From CAZKNF01 sp964554105 (lineage in GTDB: Bacteria; Bacteroidota; Rhodothermia; Rhodothermales; VXPQ01): 64,000 nt of DNA. The notes beneath the pieces were generated by a model, which did no database searches, was not told the origin of the DNA, and worked only from the letters and a program-made list of their open reading frames with translations. Positions within the stretch are counted from its first letter, which is position 1, and the number at the start of each line of letters is the position of its first letter. Below are positions 23,929 through 33,009 of the stretch, piece after piece. Location of the stretch: assembly GCA_964554105.1 (NCBI GenBank), contig CAZKNF010000009.1, positions 14,935 through 78,934 of the forward strand, given 5' to 3'. The position numbers and the translations under genes were made by a program.

Positions 23929-25389
23929 CTAATAGAGGAGGTAGGGCGTACGGCGTTCCCGGAATCGGTCGACATCATCGTTCCATGAGGCGACGATTTC
24001 CTCTGCTGAAGCACCGTTGTTCAAGAGATTCTCGAGCCGCTCCGTACCGGCGAGCCTCGCAAGGCCTTCCGGGCGGCCAATGAAATCGTCGATTCCAAGC
24101 TCTTCCGCCTGCCGATAGAAGGTTTCGAATACGTGGATGCCCGCCTCCACCGATTGAAATGCATCCGCATCCGTGATGTGGTAGCGAATCCCTTCAAGAT
24201 CCTGCCCTTCTAATTTCGGATGAGACGACATTCCCTCGATGCTCTCGGGTGTGAACTCCGCCGCCTCGAAACGGACGCCGGGGAGCTCCCGAGCATTGAG
24301 AGAATCGGCCAGGGCCGCGCCATCCGCCCAGGGTGCGCCAAGCAGCGTGAACGGTGTGCGCGTGCCGCGCCCCTCGCTGGCGGACGCCGCCTCGAAAAAG
24401 ACCGTGCCGGCGTAGACGAGAGCTGTTTCGAAATCCGGTATATTCGGACTCGGCGGAATGAACGGAAGCCCCGTCTCAGGCCACAGCATGTCGCGCGTCC
24501 ATCCCTCCATCCGAATCACATTCAGGTCGAGTTCCTCTAAGCCATCGAGCATCGCTTCGCCCTGGATCAGCTGTGCCAGCTCTCCAACGGTGAGTCCGTA
24601 CGCAACCGGAATCGGATATGCCCCCACGAACGATTCATATCCCTCCTCGAGGATGAAACCCGAAACGTAGTCGCCGCCGAGGGGGTTGGGCCGGTCGAGT
24701 ACGTAAAATGGTATATCCTGCTCGGCGGCCGCCTGCATGGCGAGTCCAAGGGTCGAGATATACGTGTAGAACCGCGAGCCGACATCCTGAATGTCATACA
24801 CGAGAGCATCTACATCCTCCAGCATCTCCGGTGTAGGCTTGCGAGTATCACCGTAAAGACTGTGGATCGGAGCGCCCGTCGCTACATCTCGGCCGTCGGC
24901 GACCTTTTCCCCGGCATCGGCGTCGCCTCGGATCCCATGCTCCGGTCCGAAAAGCGCGGTAACCTCGAGCTCGGGTGCGCGGTGAACCAGGTCGATCAGG
25001 TGGGTCGTATCCACGCGAGCGGTATGATTGACGATCAATCCGATGCGGCGCTCGTCGATTGCGTCAAAGTCGCCTTCGGCGAGTACACCCGCGCCTACCC
25101 GCACTGCTGCCTCTGCGGTATCGGCGCCGGCATTTTGCCGCGACGTGAGATCCTGCGCCGCTGCGGCATCGCTGCCCGCGGCGGGTCCTGCGGTGCTTTG
25201 CGGCTCTCCATCGCCATCACATCCGACCGTCACGAACAGGCAGAGCAGCACGAGGATGGGCAGATGCCGACGTCGCAGATACCGGCGTCCATGAGAGCGA
25301 GGCGACCGGGCGATTCCTTTAGATTGCACGGGTGGAGCGCTGCGCGCTCTGCAGAGTGTCGAGACGGATGTAGGCAGATTCACGATCAT
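23929..25389 (-). CDS. DUF1343 lipoprotein, NamZ-like exo-beta-N-acetylmuramidase candidate
   Basis: This 486-residue exported protein has lipoprotein signal HLPILVLLCLFVTVGC about 40-60 residues in, then a low-complexity Ala/Gly/Gln linker. The DUF1343 domain carries IGLIVNHTARVDTTHLIDL, LFGPEHGIRGDADAGEKV, SLYGDTRKPTPEMLEDVDAL, VYDIQDVGSRFYTYISTL, VLDRPNPLGG and EGRGTRTPF. Characterised NamZ enzymes remove N-acetylmuramic acid from the non-reducing end of muropeptides. ATG at 25389 lies 1 nt past the ndk stop. A shorter start would suit the signal better, so the first ~40 residues are uncertain. The role in wall recycling is inferred from the family. Confidence 0.87.
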   Translation of the reverse strand: MIVNLPTSVSTLCRARSAPPVQSKGIARSPRSHGRRYLRRRHLPILVLLCLFVTVGCDGDGEPQSTAGPAAGSDAAAAQDLTSRQNAGADTAEAAVRVGAGVLAEGDFDAIDERRIGLIVNHTARVDTTHLIDLVHRAPELEVTALFGPEHGIRGDADAGEKVADGRDVATGAPIHSLYGDTRKPTPEMLEDVDALVYDIQDVGSRFYTYISTLGLAMQAAAEQDIPFYVLDRPNPLGGDYVSGFILEEGYESFVGAYPIPVAYGLTVGELAQLIQGEAMLDGLEELDLNVIRMEGWTRDMLWPETGLPFIPPSPNIPDFETALVYAGTVFFEAASASEGRGTRTPFTLLGAPWADGAALADSLNARELPGVRFEAAEFTPESIEGMSSHPKLEGQDLEGIRYHITDADAFQSVEAGIHVFETFYRQAEELGIDDFIGRPEGLARLAGTERLENLLNNGASAEEIVASWNDDVDRFRERRTPYLLY

Positions 25390-25390
25390 G

Positions 25391-25813
25391 CTAGCTGTTC
25401 GCAACGATTTCGTGCTCGGGAAAGAAGTAATTCGACTCAAGCCGTCCATTCTCCTGGGAATCCGACCCGTGAACGATATTTTGGCCTTTGCTGTCAGCGA
25501 ATGCCTTTCGAATCGTTCCTTCGTCGGCCTCGGCAGGATCGGTCGCTCCGATAAGCGTCCGAAAATCGCTGACGGCATTCTCCTTTTCAAGGACGATCGG
25601 CACGCAAGGGCCGCTCGACATGAACTCCGTCAGCTCCTCGAAGAATGGGCGTTCGCGGTGCACGGCGTAAAAGCCTTCCGCCTCTGCTCGGGTGAGCTTG
25701 ACTAGCCGCATGGCGCGGACTTTGAAGCCTGCATCCTGTATGCGCCGGACGACTTCCCCGATCAGATTCTTTCGAATGCAATCAGGTTTGAGGATTGCCA
25801 GGGTACGTTCCAT
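25391..25813 (-). CDS. ndk: Nucleoside diphosphate kinase
   Basis: The enzyme transfers phosphate between nucleoside tri- and diphosphates. The 140 residues match the family. The N terminus is MERTLAILKPD and the phospho-His is H115 in GQNIVHGSDS. The conserved RPFFEELTEFMSSGP and the C-terminal NYFFPEHEI segments are present. It lies between lipA (stop at 25988, 174 bp upstream) and the NamZ-like gene (1 nt downstream), all on the minus strand. No distinct regulation is visible. Confidence 0.97.
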   Translation of the reverse strand: MERTLAILKPDCIRKNLIGEVVRRIQDAGFKVRAMRLVKLTRAEAEGFYAVHRERPFFEELTEFMSSGPCVPIVLEKENAVSDFRTLIGATDPAEADEGTIRKAFADSKGQNIVHGSDSQENGRLESNYFFPEHEIVANS

Positions 25814-25987
25814 CGAATAGAAGGTCTATCGGTTCGGATTCTGATTCGGTTCCTGCGCGCGTGGTCTGCCGTGCGTGCACGTCGCGCATTCAAATACTCG
25901 CACTCGTTCTCGCAGTCTGAGATGTAAGCTACGTATTCCTGCGACCGTGGTGTTGTAGAAGTGTTGAAGATTGTCCCTGGCCGGCGC

Positions 25988-26971
25988 CTAGACGTGTGTT
26001 TCGGCATGATAGGATGATCGGACGAGCGGCCCGCTTTCCACGTGTTCAATCCCCTTGGACTCACCGACCTCTTTGTACCACTCGAATGTCCTCGGGTGCA
26101 CGAACTCCTCAACAGGAAGATGCATTTTTGTGGGCTGCAGATACTGTCCGATGGTCATCACATCGACACCGTTTGCCGCCAGGTCATCCATGAGATCGAG
26201 CACTTCTCCTTCGCGTTCGCCCAATCCCACCATGATGCCGCTTTTCGTTCGCAAACCCTGGTCCTTCGATCGGCGAAGCACTTCCAGCGAGCGTTCGTAA
26301 TCGGCCTGCGGCCGCACACGTCGATACAGCCGCGGCACGGTTTCGACATTATGATTGAGAATATCGGGGCGGACGTCCAGCACCTCCTGCAGTGCTTCCC
26401 AGATGCCTCGAAAATCCGGGATGAGGACCTCGACGGTGCATCCGGGCTGAGCTTCTCGGATTCGGCGGATCGTTTCTGCAAAGATCGGCGCCCCGCCGTC
26501 CTCACGCTCGTCGCGGTTCACGCTCGTAACGACGGCGTGGCTGATGCCCATGAGATTCACGGCTTCCGCGACCCGCCGCGGCTCGTCGTAGTCCAGACCC
26601 GGGTCTGGACGGCCGGTCATGACGGCACAGAAACCGCAGGACCGCGTGCAGACATTACCAAGGATCATGAATGTCGCCGTACCGGCGCTCCAGCATTCGC
26701 CCATGTTGGGGCAGCGGGCGCTCTGGCATACCGTGTGGAGATCGTGCTCTTCGATAATGTTGGAGACGTTCTTGAACGTCTCGCCGTACGGCAACTTTAC
26801 GCGAAGCCAGTCCGGCCGCTTTCCGCGCGCATTTACAGCCTCGGGCTTCTGCACGACAGGCAGCTCGAAGAGTCCCGGATCTCCGTCCCCGGAGCGCGCG
26901 AGAGGCTCTTTGGATACTCGTCTAAGTTCGACCTCGCCGGGAGATTTGGGACGGTCGTTCTTGTCAGCCAT
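25988..26971 (-). CDS. lipA: Lipoyl synthase
   Basis: This radical-SAM enzyme inserts two sulfurs into octanoyl groups on lipoyl domains of 2-oxoacid dehydrogenases and glycine cleavage H protein. ATG at 26971 (MADKNDRPKSPGE) gives 327 residues; the frame extends upstream to 27067 without family features. The auxiliary cluster ligands are C82, C87 and C93 (CQSARCPNMGEC). The radical-SAM cluster ligands are C108, C112 and C115 (CTRSCGFC). The conserved C-terminal RSSYHAE is present. It supports, among others, the fused E1 enzyme encoded at 48039 through its partner E2. It is divergent from the lysine transaminase with about 320 bp between. Confidence 0.97.
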   Translation of the reverse strand: MADKNDRPKSPGEVELRRVSKEPLARSGDGDPGLFELPVVQKPEAVNARGKRPDWLRVKLPYGETFKNVSNIIEEHDLHTVCQSARCPNMGECWSAGTATFMILGNVCTRSCGFCAVMTGRPDPGLDYDEPRRVAEAVNLMGISHAVVTSVNRDEREDGGAPIFAETIRRIREAQPGCTVEVLIPDFRGIWEALQEVLDVRPDILNHNVETVPRLYRRVRPQADYERSLEVLRRSKDQGLRTKSGIMVGLGEREGEVLDLMDDLAANGVDVMTIGQYLQPTKMHLPVEEFVHPRTFEWYKEVGESKGIEHVESGPLVRSSYHAETHV

Positions 26972-27295
26972 AAAAAATCTATACCGAAATTGAAGCGGTA
27001 CGCGGTCGACGGATGCTGCCGCGGCCTCCATGGAGACGATGTCCGAGCATAGGTTACGGACGATCAAGCAACCACAAACTAAACGGAACGCACCGTGTTC
27101 GGATCCCCTCCGGCGAGCCGTCTCGGCGAAGGGTCAGGCGGCTCGGCAATTCGCATCCGCTTCGTTAGAACTCGTTCATCAAATTGATATCTTGCATAGG
27201 CTACGTCGACCTGAAGCTTCAGGCGCGAATCTGGCGAACACATAGGGGTGATCAATCTTCCAGACACGATTCATTTTTGCACTTTTAGAATAAGC
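26972..27295. other. Divergent intergenic region between lipA and lat
   Basis: About 324 bases hold promoters for two divergent genes by position. No confident promoter pair, repeat or RNA gene was seen. Confidence 0.4.
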
Positions 27296-28705
27296 ATGGA
27301 CTCAGTGGTGGCAAATGCGGTGGAGCCGGACCGCGTAAAGGAAGTACTGTCGCGTCACGTGCTCACGAAGGGCATGATGCCTCTCATTCTCGATATGGGG
27401 CGAAGCCGGGGAGCGCGTCTAATCGATCAAGCGACGGGGAAGGAATACCTCGACTTTTTCGGCTTCTACGCTTCCAGTGTGCTGGGTATGAATCACCCGG
27501 GTCTGGTGGAGGACGACGATTTCATGAGGCGGCTTCAGGAGGTCGCGACCAATAAGATCACGAATTCGGACATTGCCACCCTGCACAGCGCGCGGTTTGT
27601 CAATACGTTCGATCGCGTGGCCATTCCCGGCTATCTGCCCTATGCCTTCTTTATTTCCGGAGGCTCTCTGGCTGTCGAGAATGCGCTGAAGACGGCATTT
27701 GATTGGAAGGTTCGTAAGAACTTCCAGAAGGGCTATCGGAGAGAGCTTGGGGGTCAGATTCTCCATTTCGATCAGGCGTTTCACGGCCGCTCGGGCTACA
27801 CGCTTTCTCTTACGAACACGGCCGATCCCCGAAAGACACAGTATTTCCCGAAATTCGACTGGCCGCGGATATTAAATCCAAAGCTGTCATTTCCGATAGA
27901 TGAGGAGAGTCGCGACGCTGTTCGGGAGGCGGAGAACATGGCGCTGGCGCAGGCGAAACTTCATTTCCAGCAGCGCAAGGACGACATCGCAGCCATAATC
28001 ATCGAGCCGATTCAGGGTGAGGGTGGTGACAATCACTTTCGGCCCGAGTTTTTGCGGGCGCTGAAGGAGCTGGCTCTCGAGAACGAGGCGCTGCTGATTT
28101 TCGATGAGGTGCAGACCGGCGTTGGGATTACGGGACGCTTCTGGGCTCATCAGGCCATGGATGTCGAACCGGACATCATCGCTTTCGGCAAGAAGACCCA
28201 GGTGTGCGGAATACTCGCGGGCAGGCGTCTCGACGAGGTTGACGGGCACGTTTTCCAGGTTCCGAGCCGCATCAACTCGACCTGGGGCGGCAATCTTGTC
28301 GATATGGTTCGCTTCGACCGAATTCTCGAAGTGATGGAGGAAAATGACCTCGTCGACCGCGCTGTTCACATGGGCGGCCATCTGCTCGAGCGGCTCCGGG
28401 AGCTCGCATCGAAGCATTCATCTGTATCCGGTGTGCGTGGTCGCGGTTTAATGTGTGCGTTCGATCTTCCGAACGGCCGGTTCCGAGACGCCGTGTTGGA
28501 GCGCTGCTTCGAGAATGGATTGATTGTGCTGGGCTGCGGCCGGCACACGGTCCGATTCAGATCGCCGCTGACCATCTCGAAGGAAGAGATCGATCGCGGC
28601 ATCGAGCTGATCGAATCGGCAGTCGCCGATATCGAGAAGGAGTATCGACCTATAAAAACGTCACCATTACATGATGCTCTCGAGCACCCGCTCCGGGAAG
28701 AATAG
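27296..28705 (+). CDS. lat: L-lysine 6-transaminase
   Basis: This PLP aminotransferase moves the epsilon-amino group of lysine to 2-oxoglutarate, giving aminoadipate semialdehyde. ATG at 27296 is used; an upstream GTG at 27248 adds an unconserved tail. The 469 residues match LAT. Motifs are DFFGFYASSVLGMNHPGL, FISGGSLAVENALKTAFDW, HGRSGYTLSLTNT, EPIQGEGGDNHFRPEF, FDEVQTGVGITGRFW and Schiff-base K300 in IAFGKKTQVCG. The product can enter aminoadipate catabolism. The gene is alone on the plus strand, 103 bp before an assembly gap. Lysine synthesis genes (dapA, dapB, thrA) are also in this window. Confidence 0.93.
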   Translation: MDSVVANAVEPDRVKEVLSRHVLTKGMMPLILDMGRSRGARLIDQATGKEYLDFFGFYASSVLGMNHPGLVEDDDFMRRLQEVATNKITNSDIATLHSARFVNTFDRVAIPGYLPYAFFISGGSLAVENALKTAFDWKVRKNFQKGYRRELGGQILHFDQAFHGRSGYTLSLTNTADPRKTQYFPKFDWPRILNPKLSFPIDEESRDAVREAENMALAQAKLHFQQRKDDIAAIIIEPIQGEGGDNHFRPEFLRALKELALENEALLIFDEVQTGVGITGRFWAHQAMDVEPDIIAFGKKTQVCGILAGRRLDEVDGHVFQVPSRINSTWGGNLVDMVRFDRILEVMEENDLVDRAVHMGGHLLERLRELASKHSSVSGVRGRGLMCAFDLPNGRFRDAVLERCFENGLIVLGCGRHTVRFRSPLTISKEEIDRGIELIESAVADIEKEYRPIKTSPLHDALEHPLREE

Positions 28706-28808
28706 CGATGAGGCGGCTCATACCCGCGCGTCCCGAGATTAGCATCGGTCACACCGTTCGAGGAGGCGAAGGAATTCCGTCCATCGGCTGCATGCGGAAA
28801 CTACTGGG

Positions 28809-28908
28809 NNNNNNNNNNNNNNNNNNNNNNNNNNNNNNNNNNNNNNNNNNNNNNNNNNNNNNNNNNNNNNNNNNNNNNNNNNNNNNNNNNNNNNNNNNNN
28901 NNNNNNNN
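28809..28908. other. Assembly gap (100 N)
   Basis: Exactly 100 N of unknown true size. No shared sequence was seen on the two edges. It cuts a nucleotidyltransferase gene. The 103 bases between lat and the gap show no recognisable gene. Confidence 0.98.
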
Positions 28909-29005
28909 CGCCGACGCGGGATCCGAATGCGACGACAAGTCGAAGCCCGAGCTCGGTACAGAGGTCCGACAGCAGAGCCTCATCGTATGACAGCGGCCGG
29001 CGCAC
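28909..29005 (-). CDS. Nucleotidyltransferase-domain protein, N-terminal part only (cut by gap)
   Basis: A GTG at 29005, 1 nt after the gyrA stop, opens a frame of 32 visible residues before the gap: a short helix (SYDEALLSDLCTELGL) followed by RLVVAFGSRVG. The strand plus GSR-x-G is the start of the MNT/Pol-beta minimal nucleotidyltransferase fold. Such small proteins can be stand-alone enzymes, antitoxins of HEPN toxins, or kanamycin-type transferases. The catalytic Asp pair would lie in the gap. The close coupling to gyrA supports a real gene. The rest is unknown. Confidence 0.55.
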
Positions 29006-29006
29006 G

Positions 29007-31646
29007 TTAGCTCTCCGGCATCTCGCCGTCGTCGGGTGTCGCGCTGTCCTCCGGAGGCGTGCCGTTCGTCGACAGTTCGCCGTCTGTCGGTAGGCCGTCT
29101 CCGGCCACGGCCGTGTCGACTTCCTCTTCCACCACCAGCCGTGTGACGTCCGCGATGGCGTCACCAGGTTTCAAATTGATGAGGCGAACGCCCTGCGTGT
29201 TGCGTCCGAGGGTGCTGATGCCGGCGACGTCCATCCGGATCATGAGTCCGTTGTGGGTTACGATCATCAGGTCGTCGTTCGGCTGCACGCCCTTGATTGC
29301 TACGAGGCGACCGGTCTTCTGGTTGGTCTTCATCGTGATGATCCCCTTACCGCCCCGGGACTGGATTCGATATTCGTCGAGAGAACTGCGCTTCCCGTAG
29401 CCGTTGGCGCTGATAGCGAGGATATCGCGATCGCCGTTCTCGATGACGACCATTCCGACTACGTCCTGGTCCTTTCTCAGTGAAATGCCCCGTACACCGC
29501 GCGTGTTGCGGCCGATGGGGCGGGCGTCGGACTCGTGAAAACGGACCGAGAGGCCCTGGGTTGAAGCGAGGATCACGTTGGCGTCACCGCTCGTCAGCGC
29601 GGCTTCCAGCAGCTCGTCGCCTTCGGCGATGTCTATCGCGATGATGCCGTCGGCACGCGGACGAGAAAAGGCCTCCAGCGTCGTTTTCTTGATCTGGCCC
29701 TTCCGCGTGGCCATCATGATGTAGTGCGAGTTGAGGAATGCCTCGTCCTCGAAATCAGATTTGCTGATGGCCAGTACGGCCTGAATCCTGTCGTCGGAAT
29801 CGATCTGAATAAGATTTCGAATCGACCTGCCCTTTCCGGTTCTGCCGCCTTCGGGTATCTGATAGACGCGCAGCCAGTAGCACTGTCCGTGGTCGGTGAA
29901 ATAGAGAAGATAATCGTGATTGGACGTCACGAACAGGTGCTCGATATAGTCGTCGTCGCGCCTGCCCGTCCCTTTCATACCCACGCCGCCGCGGCCCTGC
30001 TGCCGGTATTCGGTCGCGGGCGTCCGCTTGATCAGGCCCTGATGCGTAATCGTCACGACGACGGTTTCATCCTCGATCAGGTCCTCGATGTTGATGTCGT
30101 CGCCGCCGGTATAATCGATTTCGGTGCGACGCTCGTCATTGTACTTGTCCCTGATTTCCTGCAGCTCATCCTTGATGATGCGCATCCGCAGGGGCTCGCT
30201 GGCAAGAATCTGATTAAGCCGCTCGATTTCCTTGATGATATCCTTGTACTCATCCTCTATTTTCCTGCGCTCCAGTCCGGTCAGCCGGCTCAATCGGAGG
30301 GCGAGAATGGCATCTGCCTGAATCTCTGAAAGCGCAAACATCGCGTCGTCGATGCGCGCGGGGAGACCGAGCCGCTCCAGCTGTGCGTCGGTAAGCTGCT
30401 CGGGATAGACGCCGTTCATCAGATTGCTCCGAGCGGCATCTGTGTCGTCGGAATGCCGGATGATCGTAATCACTTCATCCAGATGATCGAGCGCAATGGT
30501 GAGACCCTCGAGGACGTGAGCGCGCTCTTCGGCTTTGCGGAGGTCGTACTGCGTACGGCGGATGACCACTACGTGGCGGTGCTCGACGTAGTGCTTTATG
30601 GCATCCTTCAGCGTGATGGTTTTGGGACGCCCATTGACGAGCGCCACCATGTTCACACCGAACGTCTGCTGACACTGCGTGTATTTGTAGAGTTGATTTT
30701 CGACGACGAGCGGCACGGCATCGCCTTTCAGCTCGATCACGATGCGCATGCCGTCCCTGTCGGACTCATCACGCATGTCGGAGATGCCTTCGATGCGCTT
30801 CTCCTTTACCAAATAGGCGATCTTCTCGAGGAGCGTACTCTTGTTGACCTGGTACGGAATTTCGTTGATGACGAGTCCGTTGCGGCCCGGCCGGATTTCC
30901 TCCTCACGCATCTTTGCGCGCATGACGACGCGGCCGCGGCCCGTCATGTATGCGTCGCGCACTCCGGCGTAGCCGAAGATGATGCCGCCGGTCGGAAAAT
31001 CCGGAGCCGGCAAGTGCTGCATCAGACCTTCGACGTCGATATCGTTGTCGTCGACATAGGCCGAAACGGCATCGACGACTTCCCCCAGGTTGTGCGGTGG
31101 AATTTTCGTCGCCATTCCGACGGCAATACCGTCTGAGCCGTTCAGAAGCAAGTTTGGAATGGCAGAGGGAAGTACCTTCGGCTCTTCCAGCGATCCGTCG
31201 AAATTCTCATCGAAGTCGACGGTTTCTTTGTTGAGATCACGGAGCATCTCCTCCGCGATACGCGTCATGCGGGCCTCCGTGTACCGCATGGCCGCCGCTG
31301 AGTCGCCGTCGACGGACCCGAAGTTACCCTGCCCGTCCACGAGGGGATAGCGCATGGAGAACTCCTGCGCCATCCGGACCATTGTGTCATAGACGGAAGA
31401 GTCGCCGTGGGGGTGGTACTTACCGAGGACCTCACCGACCACACGGGCGCTTTTCTTATAAGCCGCTCCGGCCGTAAGGCCGAGATCGCTCATGCCGTAC
31501 AGCACGCGTCGATGCACGGGTTTCAACCCGTCTCGCACGTCCGGTAGAGCGCGACTTACAATCACCGACATAGAATAGTCGATGTAGGAGGATTTCATCT
31601 CCTCCTCGATGTTGATCGGAATTATCCGTGTATTGTCCTGTTCCAT
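29007..31646 (-). CDS. gyrA: DNA gyrase subunit A
   Basis: This subunit breaks and rejoins DNA in type II topoisomerase and acts with GyrB (not in this window). The 879 residues are normal. The N terminus has YSMSVIVSRALPDVRDGLKP, then the quinolone-determining segment KYHPHGDSSVYDTMVRMAQ with the usual Ser and Asp, and the catalytic Tyr in AAMRYTEARMTRI. The C-terminal domain carries the GyrA-box (YRQQGRGGVGMKG), so it is gyrase rather than ParC. The last ~40 residues are an acidic low-complexity tail (ending DDGEMPES). ATG at 31646 follows the consensus start. The nucleotidyltransferase fragment follows directly. Confidence 0.97.
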   Translation of the reverse strand: MEQDNTRIIPINIEEEMKSSYIDYSMSVIVSRALPDVRDGLKPVHRRVLYGMSDLGLTAGAAYKKSARVVGEVLGKYHPHGDSSVYDTMVRMAQEFSMRYPLVDGQGNFGSVDGDSAAAMRYTEARMTRIAEEMLRDLNKETVDFDENFDGSLEEPKVLPSAIPNLLLNGSDGIAVGMATKIPPHNLGEVVDAVSAYVDDNDIDVEGLMQHLPAPDFPTGGIIFGYAGVRDAYMTGRGRVVMRAKMREEEIRPGRNGLVINEIPYQVNKSTLLEKIAYLVKEKRIEGISDMRDESDRDGMRIVIELKGDAVPLVVENQLYKYTQCQQTFGVNMVALVNGRPKTITLKDAIKHYVEHRHVVVIRRTQYDLRKAEERAHVLEGLTIALDHLDEVITIIRHSDDTDAARSNLMNGVYPEQLTDAQLERLGLPARIDDAMFALSEIQADAILALRLSRLTGLERRKIEDEYKDIIKEIERLNQILASEPLRMRIIKDELQEIRDKYNDERRTEIDYTGGDDINIEDLIEDETVVVTITHQGLIKRTPATEYRQQGRGGVGMKGTGRRDDDYIEHLFVTSNHDYLLYFTDHGQCYWLRVYQIPEGGRTGKGRSIRNLIQIDSDDRIQAVLAISKSDFEDEAFLNSHYIMMATRKGQIKKTTLEAFSRPRADGIIAIDIAEGDELLEAALTSGDANVILASTQGLSVRFHESDARPIGRNTRGVRGISLRKDQDVVGMVVIENGDRDILAISANGYGKRSSLDEYRIQSRGGKGIITMKTNQKTGRLVAIKGVQPNDDLMIVTHNGLMIRMDVAGISTLGRNTQGVRLINLKPGDAIADVTRLVVEEEVDTAVAGDGLPTDGELSTNGTPPEDSATPDDGEMPES

Positions 31647-32061
31647 TCGTTTGGGATCCGGCTGCTATTGTCAGCCTGGTGGAATAGACTGTTTCGATGC
31701 GAGATCGCGCAGTGAGCTCGATAGCTGTGACGACCGCGGTAGCAATCTATATGCTTTTTGCCCCGGCCGGTTAGGATGAACCGTTATCCGGTTGCATCAC
31801 GAAAATGTACTAAAATTAAGCTCGAATTGCTACTGAATGATATGCCGTAAGATCTGCGTAAGTACAGTAAGATACACCAGTTATGAGCCTATTCAGATCC
31901 CTCCTTTGTGTGGAATTGCGACCAAAAATTGATGAGCAACCAGAGACTATTACCGTTATTGCGCGCTCAATTGTCCGGGCCGGCTTGCTGCCGTACCAGG
32001 GAGCACCTCGAGAATCCGTTCTTTGCGGCCTGCTGCGCATCGCTGACGGGGTGCGTTTCGG
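31647..32061. other. Intergenic region upstream of gyrA and GDPD gene
   Basis: About 415 bases lie between divergent genes. Two TAAGAT hexamers occur around 31850-31870, one 15 nt after TTGCTA, which could be a weak promoter for the plus-strand gene. A 60-codon frame at 31883-32065 overlaps the GDPD start but has no family features. Confidence 0.4.
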
Positions 32062-32916
32062 ATGAGGTTTGAGGCAGGATTTGACATTCAAGGACATCGA
32101 GGCGCACGGGGGCTGTTGCCCGAAAACACGATTCCCGCATTCATGAAGGCGCTCGAGCTCGGTGTGCCGACCCTCGAGATGGACGTCGTGATTTCGGCGG
32201 ATCACGAAGTTGTCGTGTCCCACGAACCCTGGTTCTCCCGAACCTTGTGCCGGCTGCCGGGAGGGCGGCGCATCCCGTTCTACGAGGCTAGACGGCACCG
32301 GATCTACCATCTGACCTACGAGGAAATCGCCGGATACGACGTCGGAAGCCTGCGGCATCCACGGTTTCCGGATCAGGATCAGCAATCGTGTGTGAAACCG
32401 CTGCTCCGTGACGTCATCCGCAAATCAGAGGCCGGTGCGGACGAGCTCGAGCGTCCGAGGCCGTACTACAGCATCGAGACGAAATCCAGGCCAGACTGGG
32501 ACGGGAGACTGCATCCCGAGCCCAGCGTGTTCACACGACTGCTCATGGATGTCCTTATCGACGAAGGAGTCGCAGACCGCGCGATCATCCAGTCGTTCGA
32601 CGTACGCACGCTGCAAGCCGCAAGAGCTCTCGACGAGGAAGTCAGCCTTTCTCTGCTCCGCTTGCGCAGACATGCGCGAGATCTGAAGACCAGCGTGAAC
32701 GTGCTCGGGTTTGTGCCGGCGATCTACAGTCCGGACCACCGTGCGGTCGACCGCCATCTCGTGACTGCGACGCACGAGATGGGGATGAGAATCATCCCAT
32801 GGACCATCAACAGTGTCGAACGAATGCGAGAGCTGAAGGCGATCGGATGCGACGGCTTGATCACCGATTATCCGGATCGCGCGATGGCCGCCGTCGGTAC
32901 GGACTTGGCGCCGTAA
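32062..32916 (+). CDS. Glycerophosphodiester phosphodiesterase
   Basis: The enzyme splits glycerophosphodiesters into glycerol-3-phosphate and an alcohol. It is a 284-residue TIM barrel. Catalytic and metal residues are H12 (GHRGARG), E39 and D41 (TLEMDVV) and H54 (VVSHEPW). The C-terminal GMRIIPWTINSVERMRELKAIG and GLITDYPDRA are typical. There is no signal peptide, so it is expected in the cytosol. The start codon at 32062 overlaps the end of a short unsupported frame. A 93-bp space separates it from the TonB receptor, which need not be functionally linked. Confidence 0.92.
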   Translation: MRFEAGFDIQGHRGARGLLPENTIPAFMKALELGVPTLEMDVVISADHEVVVSHEPWFSRTLCRLPGGRRIPFYEARRHRIYHLTYEEIAGYDVGSLRHPRFPDQDQQSCVKPLLRDVIRKSEAGADELERPRPYYSIETKSRPDWDGRLHPEPSVFTRLLMDVLIDEGVADRAIIQSFDVRTLQAARALDEEVSLSLLRLRRHARDLKTSVNVLGFVPAIYSPDHRAVDRHLVTATHEMGMRIIPWTINSVERMRELKAIGCDGLITDYPDRAMAAVGTDLAP

Positions 32917-33009
32917 GACGCTGCGTCCGCGTTCATTGAATCATTTTTCGGCCGGCGCCGTGCACTCGTCTGTCGTTATCGCGCGTCACCGTCACAAGAT
33001 TCTCTGCCG

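Noticed and set aside
30453..31136. Plus-strand frame of 227 codons inside gyrA
   Set aside because: It is antisense to the gyrase N-terminal domain and has no recognisable motif.
31883..32065. 60-codon frame overlapping the GDPD start
   Set aside because: No homology pattern, no ribosome site, and the GDPD start is well placed.
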